Of a DNA stretch of 64,000 bases, positions 54,991 to 64,000 are shown piece after piece. The translations under genes and the position numbers were made by a program. Source of the DNA: Andalucia godoyi (taxonomy: Eukaryota > Discoba > Jakobea > Jakobida > Andaluciidae); the NCBI GenBank assembly GCA_009859145.1, contig VRVR01000038.1, positions 1 through 64,000 on the forward strand, written 5' to 3'. Each line of letters starts with the position of its first letter. The stretch's first letter is position 1. A model generated the notes under the pieces. The model saw nothing but the letters and a program-made list of their open reading frames with translations, made no database searches and was not told where the DNA came from.

Positions 54991-55485
54991 CTCCTCTCGT
55001 GCTTTCGCTACCCCACACTGTCCGTCTCAACAACAACAACAGTAATAACAATAACAACAAACGGAAAACGGAAAACGGAAAACCGAGGAGAAAATGACTC
55101 GTCGAAAATAGACGAAAAGAGAAAAGAGAAGAGAGAAAATAAATAGTGAGCGCGTGTGTTCATTCGAGAAGACACCAGAATTGATGTAGGTACGTATTTT
55201 TAAAAAGAAAGCACGGACGGACTTGAGACTACCGCTTTGTCGACATTGCTGGATCTGACAATGCTGTGGATGAATCGTGTCTTGCGCACTACGGAAATGT
55301 TCTCGATTTCTGTACCAGCGGAGAAGGATGTGCAGTATATCATACAACAGAAGAAGAAGAAAAAAGAGGACGACGACGACAACAACAGCAACAACTACAG
55401 CAACAACTACAGCAACAACTACAACAACAAGAAGAAGAAGATGCTCATTTATCAGATGTACTGTGCTCGTGTTTTGTACTGTACG
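54991..55485. repeat. Intergenic stretch with AAC/AAG arrays
   Basis: About 495 bases: GGAAAAC repeats (55061-55085), AACAACTACAGC units (55380-55428) and GAAGAA blocks. Short frames on both strands are products of these arrays. No gene is called. Confidence 0.6.
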
Positions 55486-57345
55486 CTATCGCTTCTTGTT
55501 CTTCTTTGTCTTTTTTGAACTGGTATTCCCGATGCCCGAGTCTTCTGCCGATGTCTCGGCTTCCCCTACTTCCGCTTCCTCTACTGCCATTTCCGCCGCG
55601 TTATCAGTAGCGACATCCTGGTGATGTTTGCTTTCCGTTTCTCCTATTGAAAGAACATCAACAGATGGCTGATCCACGCTTCCCGTCGTCATCACATCCG
55701 ACACGACATCATCTCCACGCGCATCCTCTTGCACTGCAAGCATGGTGGGCTCGGCGTCCGATGTTTCGGCTTCCAACCGATGCTCATCTGACCGATCCTC
55801 TGAAGGATGCTCAGCATCAGAAATCGGTGCAACCTCCGTTTCTCCGTCCACAGGTCGCACCTCGGGCAGCGACTCGGCATGCGGTTCGACATTCTGCGGT
55901 TCAACCGTGGCATCCTGCAATACGCCAGCTTCGATCTTCGGAGAATCCTCTTCAAACGTATCCTTTAGATCGGAAGATTGAACGCTCTCTGCAACTCCGC
56001 TGCTCACAAGCAAAGCACCCTCCTGAACCACGGGCGACTCGACGTGGGTATAGGACACATCTGGGCTTGCTAGAGCAGGCACGATTCCAAGTTCGTGCGC
56101 ATCGTCGTTCTCAGCGTCCTCGAAATCTCTGCGATTCTGTTCATTTTGTGCAAGAAGGGCTTCCACCTCGGCTGTGTTGCTCGGCATCGTCGCACTGCTG
56201 TCTGTATTGGAAGCCGCTGATCCATCCAAGAAATCATCCACACTCGTTTCAAGCACCCTGCTGGAAATCGGCGACAAGGCGCCAGCCGATGAGGTCGGTG
56301 TTCCAACGATCATGTAGCCCAGCGTAATTGCCGGAACAGGTCCAAGGCCATCTCGAGCATCTTCGGGAAGCAGTGCGCTCAAATGCTCAATCTGAGATCG
56401 AAGCTTCTCCAGGCGTCCCAGTGCGCTCTGCACCTGAGTCGAAATATCAAAAAACAGCTTTGCAGGCTCCACAGCTCGCCTTGCTTCCCGAGCCCTGTCC
56501 ACAGTCCGGTCCGCAGAATCCTTGAGCAGCCCCTCCATCATCCTCACCTTGCGCGACACCAAATCCTGGTTCGCCGCAATGGTCCTGCTCGTTGATCGGA
56601 AATACTCGTGCAGCGTCACCGTGATCGAATCGGCAGACCGAACATCGAGTCTCAACTCATGGATGCCGCCCTCCGATGAAACGGATTTAGAGCCCCAGAA
56701 TTTGAGCTTTTCCTTCCAATCCGAAGACTTTTCCTTGAGCAACGACTCGAATCGGGGAAGAGAATTCAGCGTGAGGATCGCTGGATCAATCAGAACTGCA
56801 TCATCCCCCGACCCACCGTGGGAAACAATTACAATGTCATCATTCTCGTCCTCCGCGGTCTTGGCAGTCATCGACGTTGTCGAACTCGCACTCGGCGACT
56901 TCCGACTTGTCATCCTACTCATAAGCGACTTTTTGGACGCAGACGTCTCCTTGTCGCTGTTCGAAACAACACTTGCACTCGTCGGAGAATCCGCATGCTG
57001 GCTCTGGTCACTACTGCCTTGGGTCTGGCTCGATACATACGCATCTCCAGATGGCTGATGAGGTGACGCAGCGGCCACAGGGGTCGATGGACCTTGTGCA
57101 GGTGATTTGGCAGACTTTGCGCCTTTCGATCCTTCTTGACCCTATTTATACACATCCAATATGTATACATGCACATATACACATATATAATGGTTGTTTT
57201 CGTTGTTTGTTTGTTTTTTAAGTACGAAATCAAAAAGTTAATATTGCCTCTTCTTGATTAGAAACACCGCAGTCCAAGAACCAATAGGCGCTGTATGGAC
57301 TCGCAATGATCATGGATGCGGAATAAAAAGAGACCTTCATACCAT
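55486..57345 (-). CDS. BORCS5: BORC subunit 5 (myrlysin) homologue, start codon in a separate exon
   Basis: The main exon is 55486-57141, with no ATG near its start. I infer a first exon ending in ATG at 57343-57345 and an intron 57342-57142 (GTATGA...AATAG). Joining gives MGQEGSKGAKS, a textbook N-myristoylation site with Gly2 and Ser6; animal BORCS5 is also myristoylated. The product is about 552 aa. The BORCS5 domain (about 110-270) has DPAILTLNSLPRFESLL and a coiled coil ending LSALLPEDAR, as in animal family members (NxLLPE). The C-terminal 270 residues are acidic and disordered with a Lys-rich end. BORC moves lysosomes through Arl8 and kinesin. The alternative is an internal Met at codon 75 or so, which would lose the myristoyl site. 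Confidence 0.6.
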
Positions 57346-57560
57346 TTCTCGTCTGTTCCGTGTTGCTTTCTGCTGCCTTTTTTGTTTTTAAGTCTTCTGT
57401 TGCGTTGTGCTGTGTTGACTTTGGCTTGGATGTAGTGTAGTCAGACAAACGAACGCAGAGAAAGAATGCAAAGGAAAAAAAGAAGCAACGAAATCCCCAA
57501 AAACTTTCCAGAAAGGCAGAGCGCTTCTCAAGCAGTAGTCGTGCTCAAGCAAAGGCCGCT
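57346..57560. other. 5' flank of BORCS5
   Basis: Probable leader and promoter of the minus-strand gene; T-rich in its sense. Nothing else is seen. Confidence 0.4.
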
Positions 57561-57727
57561 GTCACTTATTGCGGTATGATGAAGGAATCTAAAGCGCACG
57601 TAAACAAAAACACTGCCACGCGCCATGCGCATGCGCATGTGTTTGCTATCTTCACAGCTCCGTCCACACGATGCCCGATTCGTTTCGTCCCATTTTGGTC
57701 ATGAAATCCCTATATAAATACGCCGCC
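57561..57727 (+). repeat. Dispersed repeat family 3, copy 2 (with TATA box)
   Basis: About 167 bases matching 14211-14373 in the same orientation. In this copy the end reads CCCTATATAAATACGCCGCC, with an intact TATA-like box. The similarity stops right after CGCCGCC in both copies. Confidence 0.8.
57711..57720 (+). promoter_or_regulatory. TATA-like box within repeat family 3
   Basis: TATATAAATA at the 3' end of the repeat, about 365 bases before the next protein start. No protein frame follows closely, so it may start an RNA transcript or be fortuitous. Confidence 0.35.
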
Positions 57728-58083
57728 GTGTTGCATTCTCGCACAGCGACGCTCATTTCATTTTCTTATTCTTATTGTCCATGCAACGCACGGTGTATAT
57801 ACGTCACGTCCGCAACGCCCGCGCAAGAGTCGTGATGGCACAGTCGTAGTTGAAACGGCTGTAGTCCGGCCTGACAGATGCGGACATTTGGTGTACAATG
57901 CAGGCGTGCAGGACTTTTTCGTTTTGTTTGCTATTTAAATGAATGTATTTGAGTTGCGCTCAGCATACCTTTGTAGTTGGAAATTTGCTCCATAATCAAG
58001 ACAACAGGAAAAATCGCGAGGTTCATAAAGGAGAGGGTTTAGTTATTTTCATTATTTTTAAATATATTTTTTTGAATTAGGAA
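57728..58083. other. Gene-free stretch with a possible transcript
   Basis: After the TATA-like box come a 7-base pair GTCCGCA (57808-57814) and TGCGGAC (57879-57885), a GTGATGG and a CTGA that resemble C and D boxes, and a five-T run at 57915-57919. No known RNA is recognised. The remainder is AT-rich leader of the next gene. Confidence 0.3.
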
Positions 58084-58986
58084 ATGCCTGTTCGCGTAGC
58101 GGACGGGTCGATTGATATTGGGCAATCTCGGTATGCTTTGCCTCTTCCTTCGTCGACTGGGTCGATATCCGTGGCTTCGAATGCACAAGAGAGTGCATCG
58201 ACTGCATCTCGGGCGGGGTTCTTCGTCTTCTTCTCTCCCACGCGTTGGTTTGGGTGGCTGAAAGAGCACCCGAGGGTTTCCGTGACTGGCCTTGCCGTGT
58301 GTGGAGCAGCGTACATTGGGTACAAAAGTTTCCAATTGTTCGCACTCATCCGGCTTGTACGATACTACAGAAGGCTATACCTTCCCTCCTTGACGGGACA
58401 TTCCTCAAGATCGTCTGTGGGTCCGTCCGGGAGCTCATCGCCACTCGCGGGAGATTCATGGGATCGTCAACCTCCGGTCCGCGGAGCGTCTTCGTATTCG
58501 TCTACGTTTCGATTTTCCACGCATTTCTTCCCTGACGTGTGCTCCAAGCTCGGCGTATCCGAGATGAGGAAGGCCACGGCCAGTGGTGCTGCAAAAGAGG
58601 AGGCGATAGGTGGTGGACCGGCAGGAGATGCAGAATTGCGTAGCCAGAAAGAGGAATTGAAAAGGCAGTTTCTGGTGGACATGGCCAAAGGGATTTTGGT
58701 TCATCCACGTACGCAGCGGGTGGTGGTTTCTGCATCGGATGCACTCGATGCAATGGCGTACGAACGGGCCGAGCTTGTGAATGGGATTGCGAGAATATCA
58801 TGGGAGGCAGCAGCTCCTTGGCGAAGATGGATTGCCGGGTGGATTGGCGAAGGCGTCTCGCTTACACACTCGGTAAAGGTCGGGACGACCAGCGCAGTAT
58901 TGTTTGTGGAGCGACTGAAGGACATTGGGCGGCACTTGGATGTTCTCATTGAAGTCGTTGCAGAGATCAAGGCTTCCCGCAGGTAG
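58084..58986 (+). CDS. Hypothetical single-pass membrane protein
   Basis: Predicted 300-aa protein, no family recognised. Residues about 65-92 form a hydrophobic segment (VSVTGLAVCGAAYIGYKSFQLFALIRLV), next to a basic patch RYYRRLY. A Ser/Gly-rich disordered part (100-150) and a Gly/Ala/Glu-rich segment follow. The helical C-terminal region (185-300) includes MAKGILVHPRTQRVVVSASDALDAMAYERAELVNGIARISWEAAAPWRRWIAGWIGEG, with amphipathic, tryptophan-bearing helices. A role at an organelle membrane is a guess. The ATG at 58084 comes after an AT-rich leader. Confidence 0.65.
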   Translation: MPVRVADGSIDIGQSRYALPLPSSTGSISVASNAQESASTASRAGFFVFFSPTRWFGWLKEHPRVSVTGLAVCGAAYIGYKSFQLFALIRLVRYYRRLYLPSLTGHSSRSSVGPSGSSSPLAGDSWDRQPPVRGASSYSSTFRFSTHFFPDVCSKLGVSEMRKATASGAAKEEAIGGGPAGDAELRSQKEELKRQFLVDMAKGILVHPRTQRVVVSASDALDAMAYERAELVNGIARISWEAAAPWRRWIAGWIGEGVSLTHSVKVGTTSAVLFVERLKDIGRHLDVLIEVVAEIKASRR

Positions 58987-59155
58987 CAGTGGCCTCTGTT
59001 CTGACGCTTGGCGGCGGCTGCGCTGCATGGCTCGCCATGTTTGTAACTTCGTTTGCGTTTACACCTTACCTAACTATTCTATATAAGTTCCTGCACAATT
59101 CTATGTATGTGTGTGTGTGTGTGTGTGTTCAGCACTCCATGATTCTGTTCTTCAA
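58987..59155. other. Short gap with TG microsatellite
   Basis: Holds 3' flanks of convergent genes and a TG run at 59107-59129. Confidence 0.6.
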
Positions 59156-60268
59156 CTACAAGTCAGCAAACTCTTCGGAAGAAGACTGCTCCATCAAAAT
59201 CGGTCCCGGTTGCATCCAGGCCTGGTACGCTACACGAGCGCAAAAAATGACAAAAACGATCACCAGAATCACTCGTATGGTGACAACTGGTCCCTCGGTG
59301 GATTTTTTTGCAGAGCCCTGGAGGTTCTTGGGATCCTTTGCGGCAGACGGAGCGGCAGCCGCACCGTGCAATGGCTTGCGGAGATTCGACAAGTCCACAT
59401 CTGCATCGTCGTCATCAATGTCATCCTTTCGGCTCTCCAGTTCTGGAATGCAGCGGTCCACCCCAGCAATGCACCGCTCGACAAGAGAACCCTCTGAATC
59501 AGACAGAGTAAGTAGCTTCAGGGGCGCTGCGTCGTTCGAGGAAACATGCAGCACAAACGCAGCTCCGGGAAACGGCAGTTTGGATCCATCAAGGTCCAGC
59601 GCATCGAGTATTTCCGAAGAAGCGCTGATGAGTTCCGATGCATCCTCCGGCAACTCGGGCGTATCCGAAACAATCAGGAGCACTCCACACGCACTGCACA
59701 GCACGCAATTGTTCTCCTGCACAGAAAGAATAAACGGACAGTTTGAAACCAGCCTCAACAACAGATCGCATTGCTGCATCGGCGACGCGGCACTTCTTCT
59801 GCCCTCGCCATCCTCCTTGGCCGCAGCCTTCGCCGCACGGTCCATCACTTGATGAATCAGCGGGTGCTTCTGTCGGACTGACTTCTGCAGCCCCCTGTGC
59901 ACACACTTCAAGTTTTTTTCAAACTCTATGCGTTGCGAAGCCCGCGGGTTCAGCCCGGCAAGAAACATCGCCGCAAGATCCTCCACATCCGACACAGTCG
60001 ACCACTGAAAGCGAACGTCCGTGTCCGTGACCCTTGCAATCCCACCCGCAAACTGCAGCACCGGTTCAAACCAGTACGCAACCGCATCCTTTACAAACGC
60101 CGCTTCCGCACCAGCCGCGCTGAATTCACCCTTCTTTTTGCAATATTCCGCAATGTCTGCAAACGACACAACACACTCACATCGCCCTTGCGAAAGACTC
60201 GACAGCGCAGTCACAGACATGTACTCGCGCGCAAACAGCGTCGACACTGCAGACCAACTCAGCGACAT
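59156..60268 (-). CDS. Hypothetical tail-anchored-like membrane protein
   Basis: Predicted 370-aa protein, no family recognised. The N-terminal half looks folded (SLSWSAVSTLFAREYMSVTALSSLSQGRCECVVSFADIAEYC...AVAYWFEPVLQFAGGIARV). The middle has a VLCSACGVLLIVSDTPELPE segment and an acidic DDIDDDDADVD run. One hydrophobic segment near the C-terminus (about 325-347, VVTIRVILVIVFVIFCARVAYQAW) is followed by only about 20 residues, which suggests a tail anchor facing the cytosol. The ATG at 60268 is the first in frame; the upstream open part has no ATG. Confidence 0.65.
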   Translation of the reverse strand: MSLSWSAVSTLFAREYMSVTALSSLSQGRCECVVSFADIAEYCKKKGEFSAAGAEAAFVKDAVAYWFEPVLQFAGGIARVTDTDVRFQWSTVSDVEDLAAMFLAGLNPRASQRIEFEKNLKCVHRGLQKSVRQKHPLIHQVMDRAAKAAAKEDGEGRRSAASPMQQCDLLLRLVSNCPFILSVQENNCVLCSACGVLLIVSDTPELPEDASELISASSEILDALDLDGSKLPFPGAAFVLHVSSNDAAPLKLLTLSDSEGSLVERCIAGVDRCIPELESRKDDIDDDDADVDLSNLRKPLHGAAAAPSAAKDPKNLQGSAKKSTEGPVVTIRVILVIVFVIFCARVAYQAWMQPGPILMEQSSSEEFADL

Positions 60269-60397
60269 GTCTTTTTCACCCTCCTCCTTTTTCTTCTCTC
60301 TGCTCACTCCTCCTGCACACCTATGTCTTTTTCACCTTGAGTCCGCAACGCACAAACAAAACCGAAAATGAAGAAACAACACAAGAAAAGGAAAAAC

Positions 60398-60442
<45 letters not shown>

Positions 60443-60446
60443 GTAC

Positions 60447-60489
<43 letters not shown>

Positions 60490-61207
60490 TCAATCATCGT
60501 CACTCAAAAAAGACTCCACACATCAACAGACATCAAAATAATATATATACGGTATATAAAAGACGGAAAAGGATCACAAAGCCCTACCCTAAAGATTTTT
60601 TGTATTGTGCGCAGCGTCCTCCTTTCTCTACTGTGCTCCTCCATGAGTCCTCGAAAAGAGGAGAGAGAATAAACAAACCATCAAAAAGGGCTCTCTAAAT
60701 CATAATAAAATATCAAAGTATTACTATTTAAAAAAACACCGCAGAGCTTTGGTTTCGTATTGGTTTTTCGATTTTTCCAACTCTTTTCCATTTATTAATG
60801 CTTTGATTATTTTTTTTCCCATTGTTTTTCTTATATATATATATATACATTATATATTATATATTATATATTATATATTTTTTTTTGTTTTTTGTAATTG
60901 TTTGGAAGTTGTAGCTCTGGTTGGGATTCTTTTGTCTTGGGGGTCTCGCATTTTATCGAGGTGCGCTTTTGTATCGCTTTCGGTAAAGAGAAAGTCGGCG
61001 TTTTGGCGGATTGGTGGCGCCGGTCTGTACATTGTGCATACATATATACATCTACGTTATTTGCGGTTTGCTTTTGCTTTTGCTATCTGCATCGTAAGGG
61101 GCGTTTCTGTCAGTGTTGTGGTTTGTAGTGAAGCGGTGTTGTTGTCGTTGGGTTGTCTGTTTTGTTTTTTGAGGGGGGTTTCAATAGGCCGATGAGCGGG
61201 TCGCGAC
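60269..61207. repeat. Long divergent intergenic region with microsatellites
   Basis: About 940 bases: an ATT run (60398-60440), a GT run (60447-60486), TA-rich islands (60540-60560 and 60834-60885) and a T/G-rich leader before the kinase start. A plus frame at 60749-61195 would encode an almost wholly hydrophobic product made from AT-rich DNA; it is not called. No RNA gene was recognised. Confidence 0.75.
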
Positions 61208-63715
61208 ATGGGCTCTTCCGTATGCAAATCATCAAAGTCCACGGCAGTCGAGCCTGGATCACCGCTTGATGCCGAGTCGGAACATGCTTATCCTCCTACT
61301 CCATCCTCGACGAGTCCTGATTTCCAGTCGCCAACGAGCTGCACCTCGAGCCAGTTCGAGCGCAAGTACGTCGAACAAGGGTCGCAAACATCAACCGCAC
61401 ATTCTCGAAACACCTCCATCGTCACGTTTTCTTCACTGCCTCCTCCCGAAAATTCTAGTAGTCATCATCAGCATCTGCATCACAGTAACAGTAACAGCAG
61501 CAATAGCGGTAACGGCGTTGGAAACGGCGCGGGCAGTAATCCTGCACCGCCCCAATCGCAGAATCCAACGTCGTACAATAGCGCTGGCGTAAATGGATAC
61601 ATCGGGACAGCACCGGGAAGAAGAAGATCGTCTGGCATGCAAGTCGCAAATATTCCGCCGCTCGCCACGAACTCCGTTGCCAATTGTGTGGCTGCACCGT
61701 CCGTGTCTTTAATTCCCGGCAATCCGATGCTGGTCGTTAACAGCGCCTCTTCCTCTCCTTTTTCCTCTTCTGCTCCTGCTCCTGCATCGGGCACGAATGA
61801 CGCGGTAGTCTCCGGTGTTCCAGGGCTTGCCGTTTCGCGTTCCGAGTCTGTCTCCACACAAGGTAACATTTCGAATAATCCCAGCAGCGCCAATGTGAAT
61901 GCAAGTGGTGCCGCTTCGTCACAGATGAGCCCAGGATTGGGAGCAGCGGTGGGCACCGGTGCTGGCGGTCATCAGCCGCCAAACTCCGCTCGAAGCTCTG
62001 CTCTTCCTCCCGTTCCGCAGTGGCAGCGTGGTGCTCTGATTGGTTCGGGCGCGTTTGGAAAAGTGTACCTGGGGCTCGATCTGGAATCCGGGCAACTGCT
62101 TGCGGTCAAGGAAGTTGTGTTCCACGGAACAATCACAGCAATCCAGTCGCAGGTCACACAACTCATGCGAGAGATTTCGTTGATGCGGCAACTAGACCAT
62201 CCAAACATTGTGCGGTACATTGGCGCAGAGAGGAAGAATGCATCTTTGTATATTTTAATGGAGTATGTACCAGGAGGGTCGCTTGAATCTCTTGTGCACA
62301 AGTTTGGATCGCTGACAGAACGCGTGTGTCGTTTGTACACCATTCAGATGCTGCAGGGCCTGTCCTATTTGCATTCACACAAGATCCTGCATCGAGACAT
62401 CAAGGGTGCAAACATCTTGGTGAACACGGACGGCACGATCAAGCTGGCGGATTTTGGTGCTTCGAAGCAACTGGCGGAAATGAAGACAATGACGGGCGCC
62501 GATGGCTTCGCGTCCATGAAGGGGACGCCCTACTGGATGGCCCCGGAGGTCATCAAGCAAATATCGCATGGAAGGTCCGCGGACGTGTGGAGTGTCGGGT
62601 GCACCGTCATTGAAATGGCCACTGGAAAACCCCCTTGGTCGGAATTCACGTCGATTGTCGCTGCCATGTTCCATATCGCAGACACAAACGACATGCCTGC
62701 AATGCCCCCGACGTTCTCCGAGTTGGGTGTCGACTTTTTGCGGAGCTGTTTCATCCGGGATCCAAAGATGCGGCCGAATGCCGATGAGTGTCTCCAGCAT
62801 CCGTGGATTACGCAGCAGTTCCAAGAAAGGAGAACCACCAATCCCAACCTTGCAAACTTGGCTGCGGCTGCGGCTGCGGGTTCGGGTTCGGGGAAGACGC
62901 CTGCTAATGGCCATGTTCCGCCGACAAGTATCAACCTTATTCCTCCGTCTCCTGCGTCACGAACTGGAGGACTATTGTCAAATGGAAGTCTCAGCCCGTC
63001 GCGCGCATATGGCAGTTCCATTGGAGAGGAAGCCTCGACAGTTTCAGAGCTTGCGGCTGCTGGTGCAGAAGAGGACAGCGATGACGACCATGAAGATGAG
63101 GAAGAATTCGACAACGTCATTGATCTCGACGACCCCGATCAAGCCCGGATGGTGCAGAACCGTAAGAAGAACAACAAGAAGAAGAAGAAGAAGACGAAGG
63201 GCAAGAAGAAGCGCGACGAATCTATTCTTTCGCCATCCAACTTTCACGTGCAGGTTGAAGGCGAAGGAGCCGCGGCTTCAACAACGGACACTGGTTTGGG
63301 TGAGCCATCCAAGGATCGCAAACGTGTCCTTCTTCCGTCAAGTTCTCCGGAGCCCTCCACTTCCCCTGCTGGTTCCTCAAATGCGGCTTCGACACCGGGT
63401 GCCCCATCGTCATCATCATTACCCGCCACCGCCACCGCCACCGCCATCGCCCTTGCGCCTCCTTCCGATGATCCGCGGCAGAACATTGTCCCCGACGATC
63501 TCGATGGCGACGATCCTATCCAAGTACCCAAGAATCCGGAAATGCAGCAGAGCTCGATTCTCTTGTATCTGGATCAGAAATCAAAGCGCGACTCGATCCG
63601 GCTCATGGACCAAGACATGCTCAAGAACTGGAAACGCCTCAGTATGGGTCGCAACCAACTCCCAATCACCTCTCCCAGACCAACGCTCGACGACCTCTTT
63701 CAGTCCGATTCCTAA
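61208..63715 (+). CDS. MAP3K-type (STE11/MEKK/NPK1-like) Ser/Thr kinase
   Basis: Predicted 835-aa kinase. The kinase domain is residues 273-534: glycine loop GSGAFGKV, Lys301 in AVKEV, HRDIKGAN with Asp397, DFGASK, then GTPYWMAPEVI. GTPYWMAPEV together with DIKGANILV and KLADFGASK is typical of MEKK/NPK1-class MAP3Ks. The 272-residue N-terminus is Ser/Asn-rich and disordered; the C-terminus has Ser/Pro/Thr runs, a Lys-rich NKKKKKKTKGKKK patch and an end with LPITSPRPTLDDLFQSDS. The extreme N-terminus MGSSVCKSSK fits N-myristoylation (Gly2) with palmitoylation of Cys6, so the protein may be membrane-bound. Its downstream MAP2K and MAPK are not in the window. Confidence 0.93.
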   Translation: MGSSVCKSSKSTAVEPGSPLDAESEHAYPPTPSSTSPDFQSPTSCTSSQFERKYVEQGSQTSTAHSRNTSIVTFSSLPPPENSSSHHQHLHHSNSNSSNSGNGVGNGAGSNPAPPQSQNPTSYNSAGVNGYIGTAPGRRRSSGMQVANIPPLATNSVANCVAAPSVSLIPGNPMLVVNSASSSPFSSSAPAPASGTNDAVVSGVPGLAVSRSESVSTQGNISNNPSSANVNASGAASSQMSPGLGAAVGTGAGGHQPPNSARSSALPPVPQWQRGALIGSGAFGKVYLGLDLESGQLLAVKEVVFHGTITAIQSQVTQLMREISLMRQLDHPNIVRYIGAERKNASLYILMEYVPGGSLESLVHKFGSLTERVCRLYTIQMLQGLSYLHSHKILHRDIKGANILVNTDGTIKLADFGASKQLAEMKTMTGADGFASMKGTPYWMAPEVIKQISHGRSADVWSVGCTVIEMATGKPPWSEFTSIVAAMFHIADTNDMPAMPPTFSELGVDFLRSCFIRDPKMRPNADECLQHPWITQQFQERRTTNPNLANLAAAAAAGSGSGKTPANGHVPPTSINLIPPSPASRTGGLLSNGSLSPSRAYGSSIGEEASTVSELAAAGAEEDSDDDHEDEEEFDNVIDLDDPDQARMVQNRKKNNKKKKKKTKGKKKRDESILSPSNFHVQVEGEGAAASTTDTGLGEPSKDRKRVLLPSSSPEPSTSPAGSSNAASTPGAPSSSSLPATATATAIALAPPSDDPRQNIVPDDLDGDDPIQVPKNPEMQQSSILLYLDQKSKRDSIRLMDQDMLKNWKRLSMGRNQLPITSPRPTLDDLFQSDS

Positions 63716-64000
63716 CTGTTTTTCTTCTCTTTCTGTCGTCTCTTCATTTCAACTTTGGGTTCAACACAAACGGGAAAAAACGAAAAACTGCATTTCTAAC
63801 TGATTTTTGGTTTTGTTTTGTTTTGGTGGCTGTTGTTTTCTTTTCCCCCATCTTTCGTTTTATTATGATAGTCGCGAAGGGAAAGAGGAAAGAAAAAAAG
63901 AAAAAACGTGATGCAGAGCATCTGACTGTCGCCAGTGTGTTTGTTTGGGCAGCTTTCCTTCTTCGTCATCCTGAACATCCATTCATTCCGGTTGCATGAA
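63716..64000. other. 3' flank of the MAP3K gene
   Basis: 285 bases with T-rich and A/G-rich blocks up to the window end. No gene is recognised. Confidence 0.5.

Noticed and set aside
60749-61195. 148-codon frame encoding a very hydrophobic product
   Set aside because: It is produced by AT- and T-rich intergenic DNA with microsatellites, has no family features, and lies in the leader of the kinase gene.
20726-63715. Functional link between the MKP-like phosphatase and the MAP3K as a cluster
   Set aside because: They are 39 kb apart with more than 20 unrelated genes between them.

Overview
This window is nuclear DNA of a unicellular eukaryote (a protist). The genes are eukaryotic: 26S proteasome Rpn3, ribosomal eL22, dynactin Arp1, ATG4, BLOC-1 and BORC subunits, a VPS9 Rab5 exchange factor, SLX1, BMT2, a MAP3K and a eukaryotic tRNA-Lys with a Pol III terminator. 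Gene density is high, about one per 1.7 kb on both strands. TAA, TAG and TGA are all used as stops, so the code looks standard. Almost every gene is one uninterrupted reading frame. I could infer only two spliceosomal introns, both near the 5' end of their gene. No plastid or viral genes are visible. An ATG4 argues against red algae, which as a group lack autophagy genes, and a sperm-tail-PG-repeat protein hints at a flagellum. I cannot name the species. 5' flanks are often pyrimidine-rich, and microsatellites are frequent between and inside genes.

Layout. 1-9.7 kb: an unassigned edge stretch, an SCCPDH-like reductase, SLX1, a secreted C45-type Ntn hydrolase, a membrane RING E3, the rRNA methyltransferase BMT2 and a repeat-rich gap. 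9.7-17.1 kb: a pseudokinase, eL22 behind a palindromic telo-box-like site, a large coiled-coil protein, a SANT protein, an intron-containing thioredoxin-fold protein and tRNA-Lys(CTT). 17.4-28.1 kb: an ammonium transporter fused to four ankyrin modules, a rhodanese-dual-specificity phosphatase, an unknown protein, a MIT-VPS9 protein, an LRR protein and a secreted ependymin-like protein. 28.1-29.1 kb: a gene-free stretch with a TATA box, a strongly folded candidate RNA and a dispersed repeat. 29.1-44.4 kb: Rpn3, NAGPA-like uncovering enzyme, GT8 glycosyltransferase with an RD/RS tail, Nudix hydrolase, glutathionylspermidine-synthase-like ligase, Arp1, FHA protein, a small hypothetical, ATG4, BLOC1S6 and an ABCA half-transporter. 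44.8-51.0 kb: two copies of a ~0.6 kb element in inverted orientation flank a phospholipase-B-like gene and an STPGR gene. 51.0-64.0 kb: a hypothetical, a carnitine/acylcarnitine carrier convergent with a carnitine acyltransferase, a BORCS5 homologue whose start codon lies behind an intron, two unknown membrane proteins and a probably acylated MAP3K.

Themes. Several genes serve the endolysosomal and autophagy system (NAGPA-like, phospholipase-B-like, C45 hydrolase, ATG4, BLOC1S6, BORCS5, VPS9, ABCA). The convergent carrier and acyltransferase are successive steps of the carnitine shuttle. The strongest candidate for something undescribed is the ammonium transporter that carries four glutaminase-type ankyrin modules and has lost the second pore histidine. 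Next are the inverted repeats with a decayed TnpB/Fanzor-like N-terminus, and the unassigned structured RNA near 28.3-28.4 kb. All product calls come from reading motifs by eye; no database search was run. Start codons were placed at ATG; where an open frame runs further upstream without ATG, this is noted.
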